DNA of 64,000 nucleotides, from the NCBI RefSeq assembly GCF_907164905.1, contig NZ_CAJRAF010000002.1, positions 310,001 through 374,000 of the forward strand, read 5' to 3'. Below the pieces are notes generated by a model that saw nothing but the letters and a program-made list of their open reading frames with translations, was not told the DNA's origin and did no database searches. Within the stretch, counting starts at the first letter, position 1. Each line of letters opens with the position of its first letter. A program made the position numbers and the translations under genes. This DNA is from Dyadobacter sp. CECT 9275 (GTDB taxonomy: Bacteria; Bacteroidota; Bacteroidia; Cytophagales; Spirosomataceae). Shown here one piece after another: positions 40,406 through 49,912 of this stretch.

Positions 40406-40447
40406 AAGCAAAATGCCATTCCCGTAAAGAAATGGCATTTTGCTTTT
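40404..40447. terminator. Bidirectional terminator, glycogen synthase / PP2C regulator
   Basis: AAAAGCAAAATGCCATT and AATGGCATTTTGCTTTT form a perfect 17-base stem around a ten-base loop. It lies between two convergent genes and has A/T runs on both sides. Confidence 0.92.
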
Positions 40448-40466
40448 AATCCGATATTTCCCGTTA

Positions 40467-41648
40467 TCAATTCGCCTTATATCTCAAAGACAACATGGTG
40501 ATATCATCAAACTGGCTGGCTGCACCGATGAATGTGACCAGCGCATCGAGTGTTGCATCGTTCATTTCTTTGGCAGTTTCCTTTTTTGCCCCCTCGCCCG
40601 TTGTAAAGAAATCCTGAAGACCGTGCAGCCCGAAACGCTGTCCGGTGAGGTTGTCTGCATCAGTTACACCATCTGTATATAGTACAAATTTATCTCCCGG
40701 ATTTAACTGCAGGGTATGTGATTCAAATTCGAAGGTAGCATCGAAGCACAATGCCATCCCTCCCTGCTTTTTGACCAGCTCCGTTTCTCCGTTGGCACGG
40801 ATAATCAGCGGTGGTTCATGACCTGCATCCACGTACTCCACTTCCCCTGTTTTAACATTCAATATGCAGACAAAGGCCGTAACAAACATAAATGAAGAGT
40901 TATCTTCACTCAAAAATTCATTCACGATTTTGACCTTTTCCACTATACTATCTCCATTCCGGTTGGAAAACTGGCTTTTGAAAATCGCCTTAGTGATGGC
41001 CATGAAAAGCGACGCCGGGATACCTTTGTCCGAAACATCGCCGATCATAAAGAAAAGTCTTTCGGAGTCCATCATGAAATAATCATACAAATCACCTCCC
41101 ACCATTTTGGCTGGTTTAATGAATGCATGCAAGTCTACACCCGCCTGACCTATGTTGGCAGGCACTATTTTTGGAAGCATGGAAAGCTGTATTTCCTTCG
41201 CCACACTCAGGTCGTTCTGGATCGCAATGAGCTGTTCTCTGCCTTTTTCCAGGTTGGCAAGCATTTCGATATGCTCAACCGTTTTGGAAATCGTAATTTC
41301 AAGATCCTCAAAATTTACTGGTTTTGTCACAAAATCAAATGCTCCCCGGTTCATAGCTGTACGGATGTTGTCCATATCACCGTAAGCCGACACCATAATC
41401 GCTTTCAGCAGAGGATTTTGCTTCTCATTAATTTTGGCAAGAAACGTCAGACCATCCATGCCCGGCATATTTATATCCGACAAAATAAGGGCAATGTCCT
41501 TGGTCTCCTCCAACTTTTCCAGCGCTTCGTTGCCATTATTCGCAAATACAAATTCATATTTTTTCTCGCGGATCTGTTTTCTGAATAGTTGTAGGATCAA
41601 CATTTCCATATCCTGTTCATCGTCCACGCTTAATATCCTGATAGCCAT
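40467..41648 (-). CDS. Response regulator fused to PP2C phosphatase (RsbU/RssB-like)
   Basis: A 393-aa protein: receiver domain (1-125) with Asp9/Asp10, phosphoacceptor Asp58 (LSDINMPGMDG) and Lys in TKPVN; then a helix and a SpoIIE-type PP2C domain (about 160-390) with metal-binding motifs GGDLYDY, IGDVSDKG, DAGHEPP, LYTDGVTDADN and FDDITML all intact. Such proteins dephosphorylate a STAS antagonist when the receiver is phosphorylated. Two STAS proteins and a kinase lie in the same block. It is last in the operon, 36 bases after a histidine kinase that probably phosphorylates it. Confidence 0.93.
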   Translation of the reverse strand: MAIRILSVDDEQDMEMLILQLFRKQIREKKYEFVFANNGNEALEKLEETKDIALILSDINMPGMDGLTFLAKINEKQNPLLKAIMVSAYGDMDNIRTAMNRGAFDFVTKPVNFEDLEITISKTVEHIEMLANLEKGREQLIAIQNDLSVAKEIQLSMLPKIVPANIGQAGVDLHAFIKPAKMVGGDLYDYFMMDSERLFFMIGDVSDKGIPASLFMAITKAIFKSQFSNRNGDSIVEKVKIVNEFLSEDNSSFMFVTAFVCILNVKTGEVEYVDAGHEPPLIIRANGETELVKKQGGMALCFDATFEFESHTLQLNPGDKFVLYTDGVTDADNLTGQRFGLHGLQDFFTTGEGAKKETAKEMNDATLDALVTFIGAASQFDDITMLSLRYKAN

Positions 41649-41684
41649 TATTTTGAAGTTTTTACAAAAGTTTGAGTTTTCTGA

Positions 41685-42581
41685 TTATTTATTAATTGCC
41701 GGGATCACAATCACAAATTCTGTGACCTCCCCTAATGTAGAGCTTACCTGAATAGTTCCTTTGTGGGTATCCACAATGCTGCTGTACGTAAGAGCCAGTC
41801 CAAGGCCAGTTCCCTTTCCCTGAGGTTTGGTGGTAAAAAAAGGTTCAAACAACTTGGATACCACCTCCTCCCGGATACCAATGCCATTGTCGCGTATCCG
41901 TATTTCGAAGCTGTCACCCACTTTTTTGCTGAATATCTCAATCAGCGGGTCATAACCGGCTATGTCCTGTTTTCTTTTTTCGTTCACTGCATAACAGGCG
42001 TTATTCACCAGGTTCAGAATCACACGACTAAATTCGCCACGGGACAAAACCACATCCTTTACCTCAGGATCCAAGTGGTAGCGCAGGCTCACGTTGAACT
42101 CCTTGTCGTCACCACGCACACCCTGGTATGCGAGCTTGCTGAATTCTTCCAGCATCTGGTTCAGGTCCGTTGGCTCAAAATAGGGTCCGTCATTCCGGGT
42201 TTGCGCCAGCATTCCCTGGATGATACGCTCAATTCTCTTTCCGTTATCGTTGATCTTTTTCAGATTTTCAGAGATCATTTTCACGAGATCCTTGCCGTCG
42301 GCCATGTCGTCCTCAGTGAGTTCTGCCGTTGGTTTTTCCATGATTTCCTCCAATTCTTCTATCAGCCCCTGCGACAGCCTAGAAAAATTATTGACAAAAC
42401 TAACCGGGTTCTTAATTTCATGCAGAATTCCGGCACTCAACTGCCCTATGTCGGCAAGCTTGCTGAGGCCCTGTACTTTCTGCTGGTAGGCATCCAATTC
42501 ATCGTGGAGCTGTTCCATACTCCTTTGGACGGGAACACCGTCGTCCTGGGCATCGGGTTGTGTATGTATTTCTAAATCCAT
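41685..42581 (-). CDS. Soluble sensor histidine kinase
   Basis: A 298-aa kinase without membrane segments. HisKA phosphoacceptor His54 sits in LSAGILHEIKNPVSFVNNF. The ATPase domain has N-box NLVNNACYAV, G1 DNGIGI, F-box PFFTTKPQG and G2 GTGLGL, all intact. The N-terminus (about 22-45) is a short coiled coil. It lacks any sensory domain, so its input is likely through the preceding giant sensor, which lacks His. Neighbour gaps of 36 bases on both sides indicate one transcript. Confidence 0.93.
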   Translation of the reverse strand: MDLEIHTQPDAQDDGVPVQRSMEQLHDELDAYQQKVQGLSKLADIGQLSAGILHEIKNPVSFVNNFSRLSQGLIEELEEIMEKPTAELTEDDMADGKDLVKMISENLKKINDNGKRIERIIQGMLAQTRNDGPYFEPTDLNQMLEEFSKLAYQGVRGDDKEFNVSLRYHLDPEVKDVVLSRGEFSRVILNLVNNACYAVNEKRKQDIAGYDPLIEIFSKKVGDSFEIRIRDNGIGIREEVVSKLFEPFFTTKPQGKGTGLGLALTYSSIVDTHKGTIQVSSTLGEVTEFVIVIPAINK

Positions 42582-42617
42582 GTGTTTATTAAGGTTCCGT
42601 TTGTTCGTGAGTTATAT

Positions 42618-45600
42618 CTATTGACTAATAGTTGGCAGGAAAATCTCAATTTCGGTATATTCATTTTCCTTTGAATTAGCGGTCATCCTTCCTTTGTGAT
42701 ATTCAATTATATCCTTGCTCATAAAAAGCCCCAGGCCTGTCCCTTTGGAAGTTGGCTTGGTCGTAAAAAACGGATTGAACAATTGCTCAGTTTCTTTCAG
42801 AGGTATCCCCTTTCCGTTGTCGCGCACGGTTATTTTTATTCCACCGTCTACCATTTCCGTACCTATTTTTATTTCCGGTACGAAATCTTTTATTAATTTT
42901 TTCTTTTCAAGCACCGTGTAACAAGCGTTGCTGATCAGGTTGGTAATCACCTGAGAAAATTCGTAGGGCAGCAAATTTACCTTAACAGAATCGCCTATTT
43001 CAAACTTCAGCCGGATGGTTTCGGTGCTTTTATTTTCTGCCTGCACCTCTTGTAATGCCGACTTTACCTTGCTCTCCAGGAATGGATTCAGATCGGTCGC
43101 AAAAAATTCGGTCGATTTACCTTTCAGCAATTTCTGCATATCTTTTACGATACGCGTGGTACTGTTTCCATGTTCAAAAATCTTCTCAAGATTTTTCTTG
43201 AGCATACTCATCCCGCTTTCTACATCGTCCCGGTCGTCCTCACTGTATCCTTCTATATTCTTCTGGGTAACTTCGTCAATTTCGTCCACCAGCGATACCG
43301 ACGACTGAGAGAAATTATTGATATAGTTCAGCGGATTAAGTATCCGGTCCACAATACCCTTGGTAAGCTGGCCCACGGAGGCCAGACGTTCCTGCCGGAT
43401 GAGTTCTTCCTGTGTTGACTTAAGGTTAGTGAGTGTAAATTCCAGGTTTTCAAGAATGTTTGTCTTGATGTAAGCCCCGATGAGGTGCTCCTTAAGGTTT
43501 TTTACAATGTTAAAATCACGTTGCCCAAATGCATTTTCATGATCGGCATTTTCCAGTGTGATAAAACTTTTCACACTTCCTTCTACCCTGATCAGAATGG
43601 TTATCAGGGATTTGGGTGCAAAAAAATCATCGATCAGATTGTTTATGTTTTCATGCCTGAACTTGTTTTTCAGAAAGATATCTTCATACACCTCGCGGCC
43701 TCCATCCATATAACGCTGTTCGGCTTGTTCGTACGTGAAGCTTACATGTTCTACATCTTCAATACTAACACGGCCCGACAAAGCAATGAACTGATAATTA
43801 TCCGTGGCCTTATTGTACGTCAGAGCAGAGGCACTGTCCACATTCTGAAACTGACATAACCGGTCCAGTACCAGCTGAAACAGTCGTTTGGTATTGACCT
43901 CGCTATTGATCGACTTCACAAATTCATCAATTCTCTCCAGCTGGTCGTTCGTGGAGGCAAGCTCCTCAGACTGCTTTTCAAGCTCCTCTTTCTGGCTCAC
44001 CACCTCCTCCGTACGCTCCCGGATCATTCTTTCAAGGCCCTGTTTTTCTTTTAAGATCACACCCAGCCTCCACTTTACCGAATAATAAACGGCTAACGCC
44101 AACACCACGGCATAAAGCACATACATGTACCATTTCAGATACCAGGGCGTCAGGATCGTGAAGCTCAGGTTGGCCTCTTTGGAAAGTTGGTTGTAAACGT
44201 CTTTTGCCCTTACCCTGAAATTATAATTACCAGGTGGTAAGCCGCTGTAATCCCTTCTGGTAACACTGGACCAATCGGACCATTTTTTGTCATAATTCTC
44301 AAGATATACCTGATACTGAATTTCCTGATTCAGAAAAAAACTGGGTAGCGCATACACAACGGAAATACTGTTTTCATCGGGCCGGAGCATGATCTTCCCA
44401 TAGCCATTAAACGTTGTGTCAGAAGCGGCACTGTTGGTTTCAGAAATTTTGCCGCTTGTAGTACTCACCTCTCGCAACAGAACTGGATATTGGCTCGAGA
44501 TCTGGCTGCTAACCTTTAGGTCAATCCGGTAGAGCCCCTGCTCCCCCCCCACCCAGGTAACCTGATCATTTTCAGGAAGGATGGTTTCAAAGGAAAGCTG
44601 CGAAATGGGCATCAACGGCGTTTCAATTTTATCAAAACCATTTTTATCCGTACCATTTTTGCGGTAGAAAGTCAGCATTTTTTTATCCCCCCGCGTGGCC
44701 CATATATCCCCCCGGCTGTCGGGCATGATCCTGTCAAACCATACCTTCTCTTTCACCAGAAAGTTATAGGGCTCAAACCTGTCCTGCGCGCTCCGGTATG
44801 TAAACAATCCATCTTTGTTGGTTACCAGCAAATTACCATTATAAAAACTCAGTTTGTTATAGTAAGGATTGGCCAACCCCTCTTTCCTGCTATACTGGCG
44901 ATAGGACGTGAAGCTTTTATCAACCCGCAAGATCCCGTTAGAAAATGTTTCCAGCCACACATATCCGTCCTCATTTTCCTCGATACCTACAATCGGTATC
45001 GGGCGCTCATCCGCTGGTTCAATGGTATGCAACTTGGAAATAGACCAGCCGCCGCCGTTTCTTTTGACAATGCCGAGGCCATCCTGCAAACCTACATAGA
45101 TGGTACCCGGACTGATCCTGGATGATTTTATACTCAGTGCAAAGTCGGAAGTAATCTGCTGTGGACTGCCTTTTCCAGTCCAATAGAAAACCCCGCTGTT
45201 GGTTGCTGCCACAAGTGCGTCTCCGGAAGTATCAAGCCCGAGGCATCCTCCTACAAATTCCTTCACCTGTGTTACACGGTTGTTCTCCACGTAAAAAAGG
45301 CCGTAAAGGGTTCCTACGTAAAGTTTTCCCTGAAACCGCTCTATAGAAGTGACTTCACCCTTGAGGCCGTTTGCATTGTCATAACGGGAAATTGGTGACG
45401 GGATACTTATTTTTCCGATGCCGTCATTAAGCGCCATCCATAAATTTCCCTCCCGGTCGGTAAATAGAAAACTCGCCTGGCTGTCGCGGATTGCCCCACC
45501 TGACACTATAGGATACAGTAAATTCCCGGTGTTGGATATCACAATAATACCTCCGTCCGAGATACCTACTGCTATAGAGTTGTCCCTCAACGAAGTGGCG

Positions 45601-46385
45601 TAGGTAGCCTTTTGAGCCATGAATACCTGGCTTGCATTACCGCCGGCCCTGGTAATCCGCTCATTCTCGATCCAAAACAGTCCCTGAAAACTGGTTACGA
45701 TCAGCGAGCGACTTTCATTCACCTTTACAACAGAAACCACATTCGTCAGGTCTGGAACGTCTGGCCCTCGCTGAACGGGCTTTGAAGTTTTGCCGTCCCA
45801 AAGCGTAACCGACTTTTCCCTCATTATCAGCAACTTATCTTTATAGGCAAATGCCGACTGCGTGGTTGATTTATTCCGGATCACTTTTACAGTTCGACCG
45901 TCCCAATGAAAATAGGCCGTATTGGAAATAAAATATACCCCTTGGCTGGTTTCAATGATCTGAATGATCGGACTTATCTCTTCCTTGATCTTCGCCGACA
46001 AGCTAATGAATTCCCTTGCTCCCAAGGTGTCTTTAAGATACCCGAATTCTCCGTTGGCCCCCACGAGAATACGTCCCTTTTTATCAAGCAGAAGAGAAGA
46101 AACGTACCTGATATTTTTGGTAGGTATGGTCTTCCAATCTACTCCGTCATACTCCAACACTCCTTTAAAATTGGCAAAATACATCAGCCCGGATTTGTCC
46201 TGGGCCACAGAAAAATTCTGTCCGTGCCCATGATATTCCGATGGTTCATACACGCGGGAAAGTGGGTGTCCAACTTCGGGGTAGGGATAAACGATAGCCT
46301 GTGACATGGCTGTCAGGCTTGGCAGCAACCACTGCAAAAGCATGAAGTACCCTATCCTTCGGCCGTACTTTTTCATTTCATTCAT
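42618..46385 (-). CDS. Giant propeller sensor kinase lacking the phosphoacceptor His
   Basis: About 1255 aa: signal peptide (MLLQWLLPSLTAMSQA), periplasmic regulator propellers (about 30-720), Y_Y_Y domain, one membrane helix (WYMYVLYAVVLALAVYYSV), coiled coil, GAF-like domain (about 850-990), then a HisKA-like and an ATPase domain. At the H-box position the protein reads QLTKGIVDRILNPLNYINNF; Asp (codon 43347-43349) replaces His and Arg replaces Glu. The ATPase domain keeps NLISNACYTV, DNGKGI, FNPFFTTKP and GTGLGL. It may bind ATP yet not autophosphorylate, and could signal through the next kinase. Start at 46385 or 46376 (MKKYG) is uncertain; 46427 is also open. Confidence 0.88.
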   Translation of the reverse strand: MNEMKKYGRRIGYFMLLQWLLPSLTAMSQAIVYPYPEVGHPLSRVYEPSEYHGHGQNFSVAQDKSGLMYFANFKGVLEYDGVDWKTIPTKNIRYVSSLLLDKKGRILVGANGEFGYLKDTLGAREFISLSAKIKEEISPIIQIIETSQGVYFISNTAYFHWDGRTVKVIRNKSTTQSAFAYKDKLLIMREKSVTLWDGKTSKPVQRGPDVPDLTNVVSVVKVNESRSLIVTSFQGLFWIENERITRAGGNASQVFMAQKATYATSLRDNSIAVGISDGGIIVISNTGNLLYPIVSGGAIRDSQASFLFTDREGNLWMALNDGIGKISIPSPISRYDNANGLKGEVTSIERFQGKLYVGTLYGLFYVENNRVTQVKEFVGGCLGLDTSGDALVAATNSGVFYWTGKGSPQQITSDFALSIKSSRISPGTIYVGLQDGLGIVKRNGGGWSISKLHTIEPADERPIPIVGIEENEDGYVWLETFSNGILRVDKSFTSYRQYSRKEGLANPYYNKLSFYNGNLLVTNKDGLFTYRSAQDRFEPYNFLVKEKVWFDRIMPDSRGDIWATRGDKKMLTFYRKNGTDKNGFDKIETPLMPISQLSFETILPENDQVTWVGGEQGLYRIDLKVSSQISSQYPVLLREVSTTSGKISETNSAASDTTFNGYGKIMLRPDENSISVVYALPSFFLNQEIQYQVYLENYDKKWSDWSSVTRRDYSGLPPGNYNFRVRAKDVYNQLSKEANLSFTILTPWYLKWYMYVLYAVVLALAVYYSVKWRLGVILKEKQGLERMIRERTEEVVSQKEELEKQSEELASTNDQLERIDEFVKSINSEVNTKRLFQLVLDRLCQFQNVDSASALTYNKATDNYQFIALSGRVSIEDVEHVSFTYEQAEQRYMDGGREVYEDIFLKNKFRHENINNLIDDFFAPKSLITILIRVEGSVKSFITLENADHENAFGQRDFNIVKNLKEHLIGAYIKTNILENLEFTLTNLKSTQEELIRQERLASVGQLTKGIVDRILNPLNYINNFSQSSVSLVDEIDEVTQKNIEGYSEDDRDDVESGMSMLKKNLEKIFEHGNSTTRIVKDMQKLLKGKSTEFFATDLNPFLESKVKSALQEVQAENKSTETIRLKFEIGDSVKVNLLPYEFSQVITNLISNACYTVLEKKKLIKDFVPEIKIGTEMVDGGIKITVRDNGKGIPLKETEQLFNPFFTTKPTSKGTGLGLFMSKDIIEYHKGRMTANSKENEYTEIEIFLPTISQ

Positions 46386-46451
46386 TGTATTTATACTATC
46401 AATCATCACAGCAGCTTTGCCATTCAATTACTTAAAAAGTCGACACCCTTC

Positions 46452-49298
46452 TTATTGCTGGCTCAGAACCAGTTCTTTTCCTGACATTTCGATGCCCAGG
46501 TCGTCAAGAATATAGGATTCAAGAATATAAAATTCAGTGTCCTGTATTACATTGGGTATCAGCACCACGCCCAGGCTCACATGCTCTGTCACATTCCAGA
46601 TCTGCCCTTCATTTACCTCAATATTCTTAGAGAAAGCCAGTTTGCCATAGGTAACAAGCATCGACACATTTTCTCCCGAACAAGATTTTCTCAGATCAAT
46701 GACATCATCCTGTTCCACTTTAAAGTACCTGGAGTTGAGCAAAATCCGCTGGAGGTCCTCATTGGACAAGTCTTGCAGCTGCGGCATGGTTCTCAACCTT
46801 CGTAATTTGCAGATCAACAAATCTTCTTCACTTGAGAGCCAGTCGAGCGGCTCCATTATTTTTTTGTGAAAAGTATCCTTCTGGTTCTCAATTACTTTAT
46901 ATAAAGAACTAAAGCGTTCATAGTTCACTATCCTGAGCACATAAAATGATGTTTCGGATATTACTTTGGACGACGACATTGCATTGGCAACCAGAATGGG
47001 AGTGGTGCTGGTAGCGTCATATTGCTTAAGTTCCTTAATAGCAACAGATTTGGTCCACCTGGATATCCGGGTGTAATCTTTGTTCACCACATCTTTCAGA
47101 CGCTCCTCTACGGAAAGTGTATCCTGCGGATATATCTCCTGAAAACTTTCGAGCATCTCTCCTGGGTTATCACTTTCCAGAACGGGCAGAAGCTTGTTCT
47201 TCACATCCTCCGGCAGCATCAGGCCGCAGATCTCGATCAGATAGTCCCTTACATCATCCTCTTCATCATCATTCAGCAATGTGATGACTTTAAATTTAGG
47301 ACTGAAAACGACTTCGAGAATGGTGAACGCTTTCAGCACGATCCTCTTTTTCTCCCTTTCTATGTTAATAATCAGCTGGCTATCGTAGTCATACTCCGCC
47401 GACAAATCCTCCTGAGCTGCCAACAGCCAGGCCAGGGTACGGAGGTGGTCGTCAAGCTCCTGTACCAGATAAGTCTGCTCCGATAGGGTACACATATAGC
47501 CAAGATTCCGCAAACTGTCGACCACTTTTTCACGGATAAAACGGTCGGGATTAAATATGTTTCTGCGCAGAAAGCGGATGGCCTCCTCTCCTCCGATCCC
47601 TTCAACAATGTTCAGCAGCCGTATCTGCCTGAGCTTACTTTCCGTACCACTCAGGAAAAATTTTTCGATCTGTTTGATGAGAGGTGCTCCTGATTTTTCC
47701 AATGCGCTGGCCGCTATTGACGAATACCTGTCAAAATCAAGCTGTTCAAAGAGATATGGCCACAATTCAGGCCGCTTCATTTCACCGGCAGCGTGGATGG
47801 CCGCTTCCCGCACCTGAGGTTTGGGATCCTGCATCAGCGGGATGAGATACCTGAAAGACAAAAACCTGAGTGAGCTGCCCAAGCCGGTAGCGGCTTCTAA
47901 CCGATCCGAATCCTTTGACGACACAGCCAGCGCGATCAGCTCATCGTATGTTTTTACACTGGGCAAATACTTGGTAATACCCGACGTAATAGTCTTGTTT
48001 TTTTTATCCGGAAAAATCTTATCCCGGATCACCTGCCGGTACGATACCTGACCATTAAAAGCAATTACGGTCCACACCAGTGCCGTAAACAAAAATATCA
48101 GGGAGAGCCAGAGGACGTCCAGCTTCACCCAGTAGGTAAATATCATCAGAATGATTCCGGCCGCCAATCCACCTATGGATTTGGCACGGCCTTCTATCCT
48201 GCCCTGAATCTGCAGCCTGATGGAAGAATGAATGGGCTGATACAAAACCTGATACACCGGGTCACTGATGGCTTTCCGGATGGCACTCATGAAAAACCGC
48301 GACAGAGCTATACAGGCAAAGAATATGGCAGCGGTGTCATACGTTAGCCCATAAACAGCTGCCAGCCCAAAACCAAAGACCAGACTGACGGGGAGTATCA
48401 GGATACCAGCCGTAAGACCGTACTTCCGTACAATATAATTGTAAAGGAATGTCTTGATCAGTAGCTCGAAAATGGCACATATCCCAAAAAACAAACCAAG
48501 GAAACTGGCCAGTAACTGTTTGTCGGGAAAGATAAGCCTCGATTCCGTAAAGAAGATATATTCTACATAAAATAAGGCAAAAACCGGCAGCAGTGCTAGC
48601 AGAAATATATTCCGGTAATAGGAAGGATTGAGCTGCTGATCGGTTCTGATAGGCTTTATCTCTTCCACCTGAACTTCTTCATTTTCTCCTTTGACAATAT
48701 ACCGGTTATGTATCCTGCGGATAATGGCTCCGCATACCATCAGAAAACCAACGGTTACAACAAGCAATGCTTCCGTGCCGATCAGGTGAATGGCGATTGG
48801 AATGGCCAGGTAAGCTATCACCGAAGAAATTACGTCGCCGCTGTTGATAAGCCCCGAAAGCCTCTTAGACTGCTGCATATTGAACAACTTTGCAACAACC
48901 GCCCAGAAAGTCACCCCGTTTACCAGTACAAAAACACGGTTCCAGATAAAAAGCACATAAAATACCCAGATACTGCCCGTGAGGTGATACACCCCCAGCA
49001 TCAGCAGAATGGTAATTACCAGGAAAGCCAGCATGTACTCAGCGAGGCGGTCGTAAGGAACCACTTTTTGCAATCTGCCCACGGACATCCCCAGTGCATA
49101 CAGGAAAACCCCGCCGACTATGTATACGTTGGGGAGTACACTGCGATCAAAGCTGACCAGAAATGAGGAGGCAACCACTGTATAGAAAATAGCCGTTGCA
49201 CCACCCATAAAAAACGAGTAGGCAATGAGCAGAAAAACGAGTTCCCGTTCTTCGTGCTTTACATTAAGCCATTTCCATATCTTTTCCAGCCTCTCCAT
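46452..49298 (-). CDS. ATP/ADP translocase-like protein with HEAT repeats and C-terminal sensor-like domain
   Basis: A 948-aa fusion. Residues about 15-430 contain some 12 membrane segments resembling nucleotide transporters of the NTT/TLC type and the MFS (ILFIWNRVFVLVNGVTFWAVVAKLF; SGLINSGDVISSVIAYL). Residues about 445-700 carry HEAT-like helical repeats (DPKPQVREAAIHAAGEM, FIREKVVDSLRNLG). The end (about 815-948) looks like a degenerate cyclic-nucleotide-binding domain, without a clear phosphate cassette. Classical NTTs import ATP into energy parasites; here a free-living cell and regulatory neighbours suggest a sensor or other role. The gap to GNAT is 7 bases. Confidence 0.8.
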   Translation of the reverse strand: MERLEKIWKWLNVKHEERELVFLLIAYSFFMGGATAIFYTVVASSFLVSFDRSVLPNVYIVGGVFLYALGMSVGRLQKVVPYDRLAEYMLAFLVITILLMLGVYHLTGSIWVFYVLFIWNRVFVLVNGVTFWAVVAKLFNMQQSKRLSGLINSGDVISSVIAYLAIPIAIHLIGTEALLVVTVGFLMVCGAIIRRIHNRYIVKGENEEVQVEEIKPIRTDQQLNPSYYRNIFLLALLPVFALFYVEYIFFTESRLIFPDKQLLASFLGLFFGICAIFELLIKTFLYNYIVRKYGLTAGILILPVSLVFGFGLAAVYGLTYDTAAIFFACIALSRFFMSAIRKAISDPVYQVLYQPIHSSIRLQIQGRIEGRAKSIGGLAAGIILMIFTYWVKLDVLWLSLIFLFTALVWTVIAFNGQVSYRQVIRDKIFPDKKNKTITSGITKYLPSVKTYDELIALAVSSKDSDRLEAATGLGSSLRFLSFRYLIPLMQDPKPQVREAAIHAAGEMKRPELWPYLFEQLDFDRYSSIAASALEKSGAPLIKQIEKFFLSGTESKLRQIRLLNIVEGIGGEEAIRFLRRNIFNPDRFIREKVVDSLRNLGYMCTLSEQTYLVQELDDHLRTLAWLLAAQEDLSAEYDYDSQLIINIEREKKRIVLKAFTILEVVFSPKFKVITLLNDDEEDDVRDYLIEICGLMLPEDVKNKLLPVLESDNPGEMLESFQEIYPQDTLSVEERLKDVVNKDYTRISRWTKSVAIKELKQYDATSTTPILVANAMSSSKVISETSFYVLRIVNYERFSSLYKVIENQKDTFHKKIMEPLDWLSSEEDLLICKLRRLRTMPQLQDLSNEDLQRILLNSRYFKVEQDDVIDLRKSCSGENVSMLVTYGKLAFSKNIEVNEGQIWNVTEHVSLGVVLIPNVIQDTEFYILESYILDDLGIEMSGKELVLSQQ

Positions 49299-49305
49299 GG
49301 GTCTA

Positions 49306-49854
49306 TTACCTGAGTTCCATTATCATAAAATAAATTTGCCTGTCGGGCATCTGATACAATGGCCTGATTTTACCTATGTAACTGAAACCCAACTTTTCCA
49401 GTGGTTCGATACGGGAGGCGATGGGTTGCGCAATGATGACCTTGATACCACTTTCCTTCGCAAAAGCAATCCTGGCGTTGTCCAGTAAACCTGAAAACCC
49501 CTTACCTCTATGTTCAGGCGCTACCACCAGGCGGTTCAAAGATGCAAAAGGAGGCGTGTTGTGAGCGCCAAGCTCAGCTTCATCGAAAAGATCGGAGTGG
49601 GGTACCGTGGCATAACAATCATGGAAGCTCATGCGGGCAGCCGCCACAATCATTCCGTCCAGCGTAATAATCCAGTGATGCGCTCTCACATCGTCGTCGT
49701 CAATCCAGGTAGCATTTGCAAAGAACGATTTGCTGATACCGTTTTCTTCTTTCCAGGCCTGCACGCGCAAAGCGCCCATTTCATCAATCCTTTCAGGATG
49801 ATCTAATTTTGTGAGTAAGAACTCCTGATTGTTAATAATAATACGTTGATCCAT
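49306..49854 (-). CDS. GNAT-family N-acetyltransferase
   Basis: From ATG 49854 a 182-aa acetyltransferase. The acetyl-CoA site is in LVVAPEHRGKGFSGLLDNARIAFAKESG, and the substrate cleft ends with PLEKLGFSYIGKIRPLYQMP. Acceptor unknown. I chose 49854 for the GGAGAA just upstream; ATG 49899 is an alternative, while the frame opening at 50013 lies inside the TonB receptor gene. It sits between the receptor and the translocase-like gene in the same operon. Confidence 0.8.
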   Translation of the reverse strand: MDQRIIINNQEFLLTKLDHPERIDEMGALRVQAWKEENGISKSFFANATWIDDDDVRAHHWIITLDGMIVAAARMSFHDCYATVPHSDLFDEAELGAHNTPPFASLNRLVVAPEHRGKGFSGLLDNARIAFAKESGIKVIIAQPIASRIEPLEKLGFSYIGKIRPLYQMPDRQIYFMIMELR

Positions 49855-49912
49855 TTCTCCATTCTTGATTCCCGAAGGGTTTTTAAAAGTCTTGATCATA
49901 ACTGATGTATGC

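Noticed and set aside
39806..40438. 210-codon minus-strand frame
   Set aside because: It is antisense to the GT3 glycogen synthase and runs into the shared terminator.
41763..42575. 270-codon plus-strand frame
   Set aside because: It mirrors the histidine kinase at 41685-42581, whose catalytic motifs are all intact.
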